Shown here one piece after another: positions 14,993 to 23,589 of a DNA stretch of 26,108 bases. How positions within the stretch are numbered: the first letter of the stretch is position 1; each line of letters opens with the position of its first letter. This stretch comes from Candidatus Methanophagaceae archaeon. GTDB taxonomy: Archaea > Halobacteriota > Syntropharchaeia > Alkanophagales > Methanospirareceae. The notes below the pieces were generated by a model. The model did no database searches, had not been told where the DNA came from, and worked only from the letters and a program-made list of their open reading frames with translations. Position numbers and translations under genes: made by a program. The DNA lies in assembly GCA_013374505.1 (NCBI GenBank), contig QENJ01000225.1, forward strand, positions 1 through 26,108, in the 5' to 3' direction.

Positions 14993-16285
14993 ATGACCAT
15001 AGGAATATTAGGTGCAGGGCTTACGGGATTGACACTAGGAAGTCTCATACAGGATTGCGAGATATTAGAAAAGAATAGCGAATGTGGCGGGTTATGCCGG
15101 TCCCTGGAGGAAGAAGGTTTTACTTTCGACTGGGGTGGCTCGCATATTATATTCTCTAAAGACCAAGAGGTTCTGGACTTTATGCTCGTAAAACTCGGCG
15201 ATAATATCGTGAAACGCCGAAGGAATACGAAGATATTGTATAAAGGCAATTATGTGAAGTATCCATTTGAAAATGGTCTGTCGGAGCTACCGTTACAGGA
15301 TAATTTCGAATGCCTCCGTGGTTTCATCAATGTTTTGATTAAAACTAATACCAAACCCGGTAATTTTAAAGAATGGCTATACGCTACTTTTGGAGACGGC
15401 ATAGCAGAAAAATATCTTGTACCCTATAACGAGAAGATCTGGAACTACAACCTGACTAAAATGAGCGCATGGTGGGTAGAAGGACGGGTACCAAAACCGC
15501 CAGTAGAAGATATTATCAAATCGTCACTTGGAATCGAGACAGAAGGCTACCAGCACCAATTACACTTTTACTATCCAAAAGAAGGCGGTATAAACGCTTT
15601 GATTGACTGTTTAGAGCGTGAATCCAAAGATAAGCTACTAAAAAAATTCGAGGTGAACACAATAAAACGAGAGGATAATAACTGGATCGTATCGAACGGT
15701 ACAGAAAGCAGGCGATATGACAAGATTATAGCAACGCAGCCGCTTTTTGAGCTCATTCATGCACTGGCGGATGTCCCCGCCGAAGTTTACAATGCGCTTC
15801 ACGGATTAAAGTACAACTCGCTCATCACGGTAATGCTCGGGCTAAACGTGGCTCATTTAAACGAGTATTCATGGTTGTATATCCCGGATAGGGATTGTCT
15901 CGCACATAGAGTTGCATTCCCATCGAATTATAGTGAAGCCGTAGCTCCCGAGGGCAAGAGCGCGGTTGTCGCAGAGATAACGTATAATAGCGGTGATTCC
16001 GTAGACCGGATGCCGAACGAAGAGATAATAGCTCGCACGATACAAGAACTGCATAAAAAAGAGATTATAGATAAGGATACTGTATGTTTCGCCAAAGCGA
16101 TGCGAACAAGGTATGCTTACGTAATATATGATTTGGAATATGAGAAGCGTATCGCAGTGATAAAGCGATTTTTAGAGGATGCGGGGATTCACCTTGTGGG
16201 TCGGTTTGCGGAATTCAAATATCTTAATATGGACGCTTGCGTCAGAAATGCCAAAGATTTTGTGAAGGAGCAGCTAAATGACTAA
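14993..16285 (+). CDS. FAD-dependent oxidoreductase, UDP-galactopyranose mutase/amine-oxidase-like
   Basis: A 430-residue flavoprotein. It opens with a Rossmann FAD-binding motif MTIGILGAGLTGLTLGSL and a second part CGGLCRSLEEEGFTFDWGGS, as in the UDP-galactopyranose mutase and protoporphyrinogen-oxidase-like group. The segment LVPYNEKIWNYNLTKMSAWW resembles the mutase-type substrate domain, and LVGRFAEFKYLNMDA is the C-terminal FAD-contact motif. The reaction is not certain. It overlaps a family 2 glycosyltransferase by eight bases, so a role in surface sugar or lipid glycosylation is likely. The SD-like GGAG lies shortly before the ATG. Confidence 0.8.
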   Translation: MTIGILGAGLTGLTLGSLIQDCEILEKNSECGGLCRSLEEEGFTFDWGGSHIIFSKDQEVLDFMLVKLGDNIVKRRRNTKILYKGNYVKYPFENGLSELPLQDNFECLRGFINVLIKTNTKPGNFKEWLYATFGDGIAEKYLVPYNEKIWNYNLTKMSAWWVEGRVPKPPVEDIIKSSLGIETEGYQHQLHFYYPKEGGINALIDCLERESKDKLLKKFEVNTIKREDNNWIVSNGTESRRYDKIIATQPLFELIHALADVPAEVYNALHGLKYNSLITVMLGLNVAHLNEYSWLYIPDRDCLAHRVAFPSNYSEAVAPEGKSAVVAEITYNSGDSVDRMPNEEIIARTIQELHKKEIIDKDTVCFAKAMRTRYAYVIYDLEYEKRIAVIKRFLEDAGIHLVGRFAEFKYLNMDACVRNAKDFVKEQLND

Positions 16286-16991
16286 AAAAATTTCGGTCGT
16301 CATCCCCACGTTCAATGAAGAGCGATATATAGAAAAATGCCTGCAGAGCCTTGTAAATCAGACGTTGAATCGCGATGCATTTGAGATTGTAGTGGTGGAC
16401 GGAGGTAGCGCGGACCAAACAGTAGAATTAGCAGAAGGATATGCCGATATAGTCATACAGCAGGAGAGCAAAGGTGTCGGTGGCGCGAGAAACGACGGTG
16501 TGGAAGTGTCTAGAGGTGAACTTATCGCGACTACCGATGCGGATATTTTTCTGCCGGAAGATTGGCTAGCGCGGATATGTACAGATTTCAAGTCTAAAAG
16601 TGTGGTTGGCGTTTACGGCCCGATAAATCCCATTGAAGATATATTTAAATACCAGTTCTTAATAGGGTTATTTAATAAAGTCGCGTATTTATTAGCGAGA
16701 ATGAGAGTCTTTTATGCCACACTGGGGTCAAATACGGCGTTCCGCAGGCGTACATTCTTGCAGATAGGTGGCTATTCGGATTTACCAGCGGGTGATGATT
16801 ACGAAATTGCACTGCGGCTTAAACGTGTCGGCAGGATATACTATGATCCCGCCCTTTACGTGGATTTTTCCATGAGACGAATGGAGCAGTTCGGGATCAT
16901 ACATACATTGTACCTCTGGGCGATCAATGCAATGTCGGTGACGCGAGGTAAGACGGCAAAGGTGAATTATGCACGTCAAACATATAAATAG
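16278..16991 (+). CDS. Family 2 glycosyltransferase
   Basis: A GT-A fold glycosyltransferase of 237 residues. The N-terminus KKISVVIPTFNEERYIEKCL and VVVDGGSADQT are the nucleotide-sugar binding region, TTDADIFLP (Asp87, Asp89) is the metal-binding DxD, and GDDYEIALRLKRVG is the acceptor-side acidic motif. No clear membrane anchor, though LYLWAINAMSV near the end is hydrophobic. It overlaps the upstream flavoprotein gene by eight bases, so the two are translated together. Donor and acceptor sugars are unknown. Confidence 0.9.
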   Translation: MTKKISVVIPTFNEERYIEKCLQSLVNQTLNRDAFEIVVVDGGSADQTVELAEGYADIVIQQESKGVGGARNDGVEVSRGELIATTDADIFLPEDWLARICTDFKSKSVVGVYGPINPIEDIFKYQFLIGLFNKVAYLLARMRVFYATLGSNTAFRRRTFLQIGGYSDLPAGDDYEIALRLKRVGRIYYDPALYVDFSMRRMEQFGIIHTLYLWAINAMSVTRGKTAKVNYARQTYK

Positions 16992-17072
16992 CGGTTTGAG
17001 AGATAGTTATAAGTTTATTCTGTGCGAAAGAGGTTTCTACTGCGAGAATAGGGTTGGTACAACTTGTGCTTT

Positions 17073-18080
17073 TCAGTTTGCAAACCTGAGGAACTGTTCC
17101 AGCTTCTTCGTGGCTCGTCCGTCTTCTAATACACTACGCGCAACCTCAAACCCTTCTTCTATGTTTTCCGCCTCGTCAGCCGCGAAAATAGCTGCTGCGG
17201 CATTCAATAACACCACATCTCGTTTCGCACCTCCCTCTTTACCGCTCAAAATATCACGCAATATCTTCGCGCTCTCTTCCCGCGACCCGCCGGCTATTTC
17301 GTCGGGTGGAGCCGTTGCCAGACCGAAATCCTCGGGCTTTATGAAGTAAGTCGTTATCTCGCCTTCTTGTAATTGCGATACTTTCGTCTTTCCAGAAATG
17401 GATACTTCATCCAGGCCCGGCTCGCCGTGCACTACCAAAGCCTTCTTCAGCCCTAAAATTCGCAACACTTTTGCCATCTTTTCGGTAAGTGCGGGATCGT
17501 AAACACCGATGAGCTGGTGAGTCGCATTCGCAGGATTCGTTAGCGGACCCAGAACATTAAAAATCGTCCTAATTCCCAGCTTCTGCCGCACTTCCATCAC
17601 ATTCTTCATCGCCTGATGGTGTACCGGCGCAAACATGAACCCGATACCTACTTTCTCGATACTTTCCGCTATTTTTTCCGCGGGCAATGCTAAATCCGCG
17701 CCCAGTTCTTCTATCACATCTGCACTACCGCATTTTGACGTTACAGACCGGTTACCGTGTTTTGCCACGGGAACCACACAAGCCGTAACAAACGCGGCAG
17801 TTGTGGAGATGTTGAATGTTTTTATCGTATCGCCGCCTGTACCGCATACGTCCACGCTCTTAGCCACTTTTGGTGTTATTCGCAATGCCATACTGCGCAT
17901 GACTTTTGCGAAAGCTGCTATTTCTTCTTCGGTCTCGCCTTTCATTCTCAGTGCTGCTAAAAAAGCAGCGGTCTGAATATTCCCGGCATCTCCGCTCATT
18001 ATCGCTTGCATTGCTGCTTCGGCTTCAGTCGCGGTTAGATTCCCGTGTGCCACTACCTTATTCAGATACTTATCAAGCAT
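17073..18080 (-). CDS. trpD: Anthranilate phosphoribosyltransferase
   Basis: Second step of tryptophan synthesis from chorismate: joins anthranilate to phosphoribosyl pyrophosphate. The glycine-rich loop VCGTGGDTIKTFNISTTAAF (residues 78-97), KHGNRSVTSKCGSADVIEEL and the central NVLGPLTNPA are diagnostic. The 335-residue length is normal. It stands alone, with no other trp gene in view, and converges on the glycosyltransferase. A TATA-like TAATATTTTTATC lies about 45 bases upstream. Confidence 0.93.
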   Translation of the reverse strand: MLDKYLNKVVAHGNLTATEAEAAMQAIMSGDAGNIQTAAFLAALRMKGETEEEIAAFAKVMRSMALRITPKVAKSVDVCGTGGDTIKTFNISTTAAFVTACVVPVAKHGNRSVTSKCGSADVIEELGADLALPAEKIAESIEKVGIGFMFAPVHHQAMKNVMEVRQKLGIRTIFNVLGPLTNPANATHQLIGVYDPALTEKMAKVLRILGLKKALVVHGEPGLDEVSISGKTKVSQLQEGEITTYFIKPEDFGLATAPPDEIAGGSREESAKILRDILSGKEGGAKRDVVLLNAAAAIFAADEAENIEEGFEVARSVLEDGRATKKLEQFLRFAN

Positions 18081-18134
18081 TTTTGGTGATATTAGACTCT
18101 ACCCTACTTTGTGTGGGTAAAGATAAAAATATTA

Positions 18135-18171
18135 GATAAAAAAATGAAAAAAGGGAAAAAACGTTCCCTTT
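18135..18171 (-). terminator. Intrinsic-type terminator of the metVF operon
   Basis: Two bases after the metF stop an 8-bp perfect stem (AAAGGGAA 18150-18157 with TTCCCTTT 18164-18171, six-base loop) is followed on the minus strand by two T-runs (18135-18149 region). It looks like a bacterial-style intrinsic terminator. Confidence 0.65.
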
Positions 18172-18172
18172 C

Positions 18173-19093
18173 TTACTCCATTAGTTTCTTAAGTGGCGGG
18201 ATTATACGTGGATACCCAACAGCCATCATGTGACAGCCAGCCGCGGGTGTCCCTTTCAGATGCTCCAGGAACCCGGTAAAGAATTCTATGTTTACCCTGT
18301 CCACCTCTTCCTTCTTCTTCTCTTTGTCCTTTATCTCTTTCGTCTTCTTCATGGCTTCCAGGTAATCCGGTGGCACATCCACTCCCGCGACATACTTATC
18401 GAAGAAATCCGCCTGTCCGAAAGTTCTTGCCGGGAATATCCCCACCAGAATCGGAACATCTACCTTGCCCAACTCATCAAAGAACTTATCCAGAACGTCC
18501 GTGTAGTAAACGACCTGAGTTTGTAGGTATTCCACACCGACATTGATCTTTCTCTTCACTTTCCCGACCTCGGCCTTTAAATGTGCCGCACCAGGTGCCG
18601 CAGCACCGCCTACATGCAGTTTCGGGGGGTTATGTATTTCATTGCCTCCAAGATCTTTGCCCTCGTCCACCATTGTCCGTATCAGCTTTATAAGCGTGGT
18701 TGAGTCCAGGTCGAATACCGGCTTTGCATCCGGTGTATCTCCTAGAGATACGTGGTCGCCCGCTAACGCTAAGACATTCTTCAGCCCTAAGGCACCTGCG
18801 CCAAGCACGTCTGATAGAAGCGCCATACGATTCCTGTCCGAACATCTCAACTGGTAAACGCATTCCATACCTGCCTCTTTCTGGATTAGATATGACGCCG
18901 CCATACTGTTAACATACGCGAAACTCTGTGGATTGTCCGTCACGTTACAGGCTACTACCATACCCTTTAACTCTCTTGCCATCTCAATCGGCTCGTTGAC
19001 ATCACCCGCTTTCTCTGGCTCTAACTCGCCTGTGAAGACGTATTTCCCGGTCTTCAACTCTCTCATCAAATCGCTATAAACTTCATCACCCAT
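18173..19093 (-). CDS. metF: Methylenetetrahydrofolate reductase-type enzyme MetF
   Basis: FAD-dependent reductase family interconverting methylene- and methyl-tetrahydropterin. The 306-residue product contains FTGELEPEKAGDV with the conserved Glu near the N-terminus, the VTDNPQSFAYVNSM segment, the LRCSDRNRMALLSDVLGA barrel segment, and VLALAGDHVSLGD, an FAD-contact region. It lies 20 bases after metV. In ANME-1 archaea MetF is known to occur in place of the F420-dependent Mer, so here the likely substrate is tetrahydromethanopterin rather than folate, an inference supported by mptA nearby. It ends in a clear terminator. Confidence 0.92.
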   Translation of the reverse strand: MGDEVYSDLMRELKTGKYVFTGELEPEKAGDVNEPIEMARELKGMVVACNVTDNPQSFAYVNSMAASYLIQKEAGMECVYQLRCSDRNRMALLSDVLGAGALGLKNVLALAGDHVSLGDTPDAKPVFDLDSTTLIKLIRTMVDEGKDLGGNEIHNPPKLHVGGAAAPGAAHLKAEVGKVKRKINVGVEYLQTQVVYYTDVLDKFFDELGKVDVPILVGIFPARTFGQADFFDKYVAGVDVPPDYLEAMKKTKEIKDKEKKKEEVDRVNIEFFTGFLEHLKGTPAAGCHMMAVGYPRIIPPLKKLME

Positions 19094-19113
19094 TTTTCTT
19101 TCACTCTCCTCCT

Positions 19114-19863
19114 TTATTCATCCAGCTTTGGCTTCGGACCGAATTTTACGGTCATCATTCCCTTCATAGCGCCTATCACATCCATCCCTATTGGCTCTTC
19201 TATCTCGAACAGCCGTGGCCGCTTCATTTTACTCCATTCATGCGGGTCAAGCATCTGCTCGAACTTCTCGACTTCGCCAAGTTTCTCCATTCGCTTGTAT
19301 ATCTTTACCCAGGCACAGTCCTTTTCCTCGTCTATCTCACATTTATCGCCTTCTCGCACACCACCACAGGGACCGTTCATCAAGCCCTTTCCGCACGAAG
19401 TCAATGGACAGATACCAGCCGTCTTGCCTAATTCACACATTCCGCATGACTGACATGTCTCCTTGAACTTCTTAGGACCGCCGCCTACAAGCCCCAGAGC
19501 ATCATTTCCCGGGATTACGGCTTTCGTAATCTCCATCTTTTCGTCCATGTATTCGGTCACTACTTGCACACCATCACCGCAACTCAATACTAAAACGGCA
19601 TCGCGATTCTCGAGCTCCTTTCGGTTCTTTTCCAGCCATACCCCGCTCTTCTCGATGTCACAGGCTTGAATACTGAACGGCAGTGGCATTTTGAAGACAT
19701 CTTTCCCTTCTTTCGTAAGGGTCTCAGCCATCGCATTTACCGCTTTTGTGTCGCCGGTATGATAAAACGTAGCACAGCCACCACAGCCCATCACTACGAC
19801 CTTCTTCTTACCTTCGAGGTAACCTAAAATCTCCTCTATCGGCTTTTTCTCTTGCGCAATCAT
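19114..19863 (-). CDS. metV: MetV-type partner of MetF, zinc/iron-sulfur binding
   Basis: A 249-residue protein of the methylene-tetrahydrofolate reductase C-terminal (MetV) family. The cysteine-rich centre has CQSCGMCELGKTAGICP, CGKGLMNGPCGG and a later Cys pair, typical of the metal-binding region that connects MetF to an electron carrier in acetogens. An N-terminal segment VVVMGCGGCATFYHTGD adds more cysteines. It is the first gene of metV-metF. TATA-like runs lie upstream on the minus strand at 19875-19886 and 19911-19920. The electron donor in this organism is not shown by the sequence. Confidence 0.88.
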   Translation of the reverse strand: MIAQEKKPIEEILGYLEGKKKVVVMGCGGCATFYHTGDTKAVNAMAETLTKEGKDVFKMPLPFSIQACDIEKSGVWLEKNRKELENRDAVLVLSCGDGVQVVTEYMDEKMEITKAVIPGNDALGLVGGGPKKFKETCQSCGMCELGKTAGICPLTSCGKGLMNGPCGGVREGDKCEIDEEKDCAWVKIYKRMEKLGEVEKFEQMLDPHEWSKMKRPRLFEIEEPIGMDVIGAMKGMMTVKFGPKPKLDE

Positions 19864-19976
19864 TTTATTTCTTTCTTATATATACCTCCACTGTATATGA
19901 GGGAAAAGAGTCATATATAAGATTTTCTATTTTTACCGGCATTCCGTTTGTTAGACCACCCAAACGTGTAGCGCAA

Positions 19977-20615
19977 CTAACTAAACAAAAGCATATACAA
20001 TCCCGCCAGCACCAGTATAACACCCGATATTCTTTTGATAACTAAACTGTACTTGATAAACGGTTTTAAAGTGAAACGAGAAGTATATGCAATTGCAAGC
20101 AGCGGTATTCCTAGCCCCAAGGAATAGATAGCTAAAAGAAAGCCACCGTATAGTATGTCCCCTTCCACTGCTACAATTGCAAGTATTGCACCCAGTATAG
20201 GCCCGATGCAAGGAGTCCAAACAATACCAAGCGTGAAACCAAGCGTGAAACCTCCTACTGCTCCGCCACCAGCGTTGATTGCCGAAAACCTCGTGCCTAT
20301 CCCCGTGTTTGGCATGACATTGTGAACTTTTTGCCCGATCACATCAAAAACCATGTACAGACCAAGAAATATGATTATTACACCTCCGACCACATGGAGT
20401 AGGGCTTGATACTGCTGAAATACCGATCCAAATGCAGAAGCAAGTACACCCAGCAGTGTAAATGAACAGGATAGCCCCATGACAATAGTAATAGGTATGA
20501 ATTTACCGGATTTCGTTGAATATGCCGCGATTAAAGGTATCACCGGAAGTATGCAAGGAGATAAAACGCTTAACAAACCAAAGGATAAAGCGATAAGAGG
20601 TGACGGTGCTATCAT
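19977..20615 (-). CDS. ccdA: CcdA/DsbD-like thiol-disulfide membrane transporter
   Basis: Six-helix membrane protein that passes reducing power across the membrane to extracytoplasmic thioredoxin-like proteins. The two redox cysteines lie in LSPCILPVIPL (first helix) and VWTPCIGPILG (fourth helix), the family hallmark. The start ATG at 20615 overlaps the stop of the upstream thioredoxin as ATGA, so it is preferred to an in-frame upstream start at 20651; this gives 212 residues. Its partner is the secreted thioredoxin next door. Confidence 0.9.
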   Translation of the reverse strand: MIAPSPLIALSFGLLSVLSPCILPVIPLIAAYSTKSGKFIPITIVMGLSCSFTLLGVLASAFGSVFQQYQALLHVVGGVIIIFLGLYMVFDVIGQKVHNVMPNTGIGTRFSAINAGGGAVGGFTLGFTLGIVWTPCIGPILGAILAIVAVEGDILYGGFLLAIYSLGLGIPLLAIAYTSRFTLKPFIKYSLVIKRISGVILVLAGLYMLLFS

Positions 20616-21151
20616 CTTTTTACATGTCGCCTCCGACACCAATGCCAGCATGCAAAGAGTGCTGCCATTACCGTCACCATATGAAATCCAGGTGACTGAG
20701 ACTGTGCCGCTTGCGGTTGATTGAATGGTTCAATAGCCCGCTGCAGCTCTTCTAACAGTGTATCTGCATCACGATAGCCGGTTATACGGTATATTTCCCC
20801 ACCCTGTGAGTTTGAGAACACGATTACGGGAACACCACGGATGTGATACTGTTCGGCAAGCATTTCTGACCCCTTTAAAGGTACGAAATTCTTTGACTTC
20901 TCTATCACCCGCTCATCGCTAAAAGTTGCCCACTGCTTTGTGCACCAGGGACAGTTATCGGAATAGAAAAAAATCATTACAGATTTGTTTTGTGCCGCGG
21001 CAATTTGCATAGCTTCTTGAGATGCGGTATGCCATGTTATTGACGATTGTGCGCTTACGTTTACCGTAGCATGCTGCGAAAACGCCATTGTAAGCATAAG
21101 CAGTACGGAAAAACAAATAATAATTAAAAAGACTTTTCTCTTCGTTCCCAC
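20612..21151 (-). CDS. Secreted or membrane-anchored thioredoxin-fold protein
   Basis: A 179-residue protein with an N-terminal signal or anchor helix (KRKVFLIIICFSVLLMLTMA) and a thioredoxin domain from about residue 37 with the active site DNCPWC (Cys67, Cys70) and a cis-proline region IRGVPVIVF. The C-terminal tail has a hydrophobic stretch ending in basic residues (HWCRRRHVKR), a possible second anchor. Start GTG at 21151 is supported by SD GAGGAGGT (21158-21165). It is coupled to ccdA by an ATGA overlap. Likely role: keeping exported thiols reduced. Confidence 0.88.
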   Translation of the reverse strand: MGTKRKVFLIIICFSVLLMLTMAFSQHATVNVSAQSSITWHTASQEAMQIAAAQNKSVMIFFYSDNCPWCTKQWATFSDERVIEKSKNFVPLKGSEMLAEQYHIRGVPVIVFSNSQGGEIYRITGYRDADTLLEELQRAIEPFNQPQAAQSQSPGFHMVTVMAALFACWHWCRRRHVKR

Positions 21152-21231
21152 AAATTTTACCTCCTCGTTATTTCGTTAAATATGTCGATTTTTCCTTACA
21201 AATAGATAGACTTAGCTATAGGTATTCTACA

Positions 21232-21245
21232 CTATAAATATAAAG
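21232..21245 (+). promoter_or_regulatory. TATA box of mptA
   Basis: CTATAAATATAAAG is a strong TATA match about 45 bases before the mptA ATG; the implied start is near 21264, giving a short leader. Confidence 0.5.
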
Positions 21246-21281
21246 AAGGTTTAACAGGTTAAGGAGTGTAATGTAAGAACC

Positions 21282-22238
21282 ATGACGATACCCCTGCCGG
21301 ATGTGCAAGCAAGCAGTCCAGACATAAAGATAAACCTGACGAGAGTGGGTGTAAGAAACGTGAAGAAGTTGGTAGAGGTAGCGCGAGCCGGCGGGAAAAG
21401 GCCAGTGATCCTCATATCTGACTTTTACATCTTCGTGGACCTACCAAGCGATATAAAAGGCGCGAATTTATCGCGTAATTTTGAAGCAATGTATGAAGTG
21501 CTGGAAGAAGCGGTTAGCGCGCCGATATATGAAGTGGAAGAGTTATGCAGCGAAGTAGCAAAGCGGGTACTCCTACTTCATGAATACGCTTCTACCGCCG
21601 AGGTGGGTATGGAGAGCGTGTATATGTTAAAACGGCAAACGCCGGTAATGAATATTTCATGCCAGGAACCTGCAACTATCTTCGCGGAGGCAATAGCTTC
21701 GCGCCCCTTGCCGGGTGGTAATAAAGACGATATAAGAATTAAAAAAGTGATAGGTGCCGAGATTGTCGGTATGACCACATGCCCCTGCGCACAGGAGTTG
21801 ATGAGAGATAAAGTAGCGGATGAATTGAGGAAGATAGGATTAGCCGATAAGGACATAATCCGGGTTTTACATACTGCACCTATAGCAACACATAATCAAA
21901 GGGGTAGGGGCCTACTGTCCATAGAAGTAGAAAACGATGTCAAAATCCCTATGGGCAAGATAATAAATATAATCGAGAAATCCATGAGTGCAAAAACGTA
22001 TGAAATCTTGAAGCGCCCGGATGAGTCGAAAGTGGTTGAACTCGCGCATAAGAAGCCGATGTTCGTGGAAGATTGCGTTAGAGAGATGGCGAAACGAGTG
22101 GTAGAAACATTTACTGAGCTACCAGACGAGTCTACCGTCACAATAAAGCAGATAAACGAGGAGAGCATCCATCAGCACGATGCCGTTGCCGAGCGGATAG
22201 CCTCTATCGGTGAGCTGCGTAAGGAGTTAAAAGGATAA
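21282..22238 (+). CDS. mptA: GTP cyclohydrolase MptA (type IB)
   Basis: Converts GTP to 7,8-dihydroneopterin 2',3'-cyclic phosphate, the first step of tetrahydromethanopterin synthesis in archaea. The 318-residue product shows PDVQASSPDIKINLTRVGVR at the N-terminus, VGMTTCPCAQE with a metal-binding Cys, and APIATHNQRGRGLLSIE with an active-site His, as in the MptA/FolE2 group. It sits beside tRNA-Met. Its presence shows the cell makes methanopterin, which bears on the role of metVF two genes away. Confidence 0.95.
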   Translation: MTIPLPDVQASSPDIKINLTRVGVRNVKKLVEVARAGGKRPVILISDFYIFVDLPSDIKGANLSRNFEAMYEVLEEAVSAPIYEVEELCSEVAKRVLLLHEYASTAEVGMESVYMLKRQTPVMNISCQEPATIFAEAIASRPLPGGNKDDIRIKKVIGAEIVGMTTCPCAQELMRDKVADELRKIGLADKDIIRVLHTAPIATHNQRGRGLLSIEVENDVKIPMGKIINIIEKSMSAKTYEILKRPDESKVVELAHKKPMFVEDCVREMAKRVVETFTELPDESTVTIKQINEESIHQHDAVAERIASIGELRKELKG

Positions 22239-22247
22239 AAATAGAAA

Positions 22248-22321
22248 GCCGGGGTGGCCTAGTGGGTTAGGGCGCCAGACTCATAATCTGGAAGTCGCGG
22301 GTTCGAGCCCCGCTCCCGGCA
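22248..22321 (+). tRNA. tRNA-Met (CAT), elongator
   Basis: Acceptor GCCGGGG pairs with TCCCGGC, the anticodon stem-loop is CCAGA-CTCATAA-TCTGG with anticodon CAT, the T arm is GCGGG-TTCGAGC-CCCGC and the discriminator is A. The anticodon stem lacks the three G-C pairs of an initiator. The sequence looks like archaeal elongator tRNA-Met rather than modified tRNA-Ile2, though the latter is not excluded. CCA is not encoded. Confidence 0.92.
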
Positions 22322-22354
22322 TGGATATGTTTATTAAAGGCGTCACAACCTGAA

Positions 22355-23407
22355 ATGATAAGAATCCGTAACCTATACAAAGACTGGAAAGAATTCGCTC
22401 TGAAGGACATAAATTTAGAGATTGAGCAAGGCGAATATTTCGTTATTTTGGGACCCACCGGTGCGGGCAAGACGATGCTGCTGGAAACAATCGCGGGGTT
22501 CCACATTCCGGACAGTGGCGACGTCAGGATTGGAGGGCGGGACGTAACGAATCTTGCACCGGAAAGACGAAGGGTAGGCTTTATCTATCAGGATTATTCT
22601 CTGTTCCCGCATTTCACTGTCGAAGAGAACATAGAATTTGGGTTGAAGTTGAAAAAATCCGCATCTTCGGACGCGAATAAGAAGAGAACAGCGGAGATTA
22701 TGGACTGGCTGGGAGTATCGCATCTTGCGCACCGGTATCCCACTACACTAAGCGGTGGTGAGCAGCAGAAAGTTGCAATTGCCCGTGCGGTTGCTGTTGA
22801 ACCGTCGCTATTACTGCTGGACGAACCTTTGGCTGCTTTAGACCGCCGAACGCGCGAGTATCTTAGAGTAGAACTGAAACGGGTGAAAGAGGAATTAGAT
22901 ATTACAATGGTGCATGTAACGCATGACCAGACAGAAGCGATGGTGTTGGGGGATAGAGTGGCGGTGATGATGAACGGGCAGATACTGCAGGTAGGCACGC
23001 CGTTCGAGATATTTAACAAACCTTTAAACGAGGCTATAGCGGATTTCGTGGGTGTGGAGAACATACTTAGCGGGACTGTCCGGGATAACAAAAGTGGCGT
23101 TGCCGAGATAGAAGTAGATACAGGCGCAAACATATTCGCTGTTTCTTCTTATTGCGAGGGTAAGGTGAAAGTGTTCATACGACCAGAGGACATAATTTTA
23201 GCTGGGAGCAGGGAAGAGAGCAGTGCGAGGAACTGTTTGAAAGGGCGAATAAATGAGATAAATGATATGGGCCCGTTAACACGTGTAAGACTGGATAATT
23301 CGATTGTCGTGCTTATTACGAAGCAATCGCGTGAACGGCTTGGGCTGCGAATAGGGGCGGAGGTCTACGTGTCATTTAAAGCCACATCGGTTCATGTGGT
23401 GCGGTGA
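22355..23407 (+). CDS. ABC transporter ATPase, molybdate/tungstate type
   Basis: ATP-hydrolysing subunit of an importer. Walker A GPTGAGKT (residues 33-40), signature LSGGEQQKVAIARA, Walker B LLLLDEPLAALD and the switch His in VTHDQTEAM are intact. Residues about 285-350 form a TOBE domain (NCLKGRINEINDMGPLTRVR), found in ATPases for molybdate, tungstate, sulfate and similar substrates; WtpC-like is the best guess. No permease or binding protein lies next to it, so it is an orphan here. It starts 33 bases after tRNA-Met. Confidence 0.9.
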   Translation: MIRIRNLYKDWKEFALKDINLEIEQGEYFVILGPTGAGKTMLLETIAGFHIPDSGDVRIGGRDVTNLAPERRRVGFIYQDYSLFPHFTVEENIEFGLKLKKSASSDANKKRTAEIMDWLGVSHLAHRYPTTLSGGEQQKVAIARAVAVEPSLLLLDEPLAALDRRTREYLRVELKRVKEELDITMVHVTHDQTEAMVLGDRVAVMMNGQILQVGTPFEIFNKPLNEAIADFVGVENILSGTVRDNKSGVAEIEVDTGANIFAVSSYCEGKVKVFIRPEDIILAGSREESSARNCLKGRINEINDMGPLTRVRLDNSIVVLITKQSRERLGLRIGAEVYVSFKATSVHVVR

Positions 23408-23533
23408 TTGCAGGTGGGTTTGTCTTTCGTGGATGTTTAGCTGTTCGGATGCAAGTATCCTTATTCTAAAATCTACATTCTCGGCGTTCTCCATGAACTC
23501 TGCGGTTAATCTGACATTATCATGGGCAGGCAT
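23372..23533 (-). other. Possible small ORF antisense to the ABC ATPase end
   Basis: A 53-codon minus-strand ORF starting at ATG 23533 and ending 36 bases inside the ATPase gene. It has protein-like content (MPAHDNVRLTAEFMENAENV, then FRIRILASEQLN), and the frame is open upstream to about 23593. No family was recognised. It may be a remnant rather than a live gene. Confidence 0.3.
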
Positions 23534-23589
23534 TTTGGGTAAACTATGTATTGGGTGTTCCCTTACACATTGGACCAGAGGTATGGGTC

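Noticed and set aside
22248..22321. Initiator tRNA-Met
   Set aside because: The anticodon stem CCAGA/TCTGG lacks the three consecutive G-C pairs of initiators.
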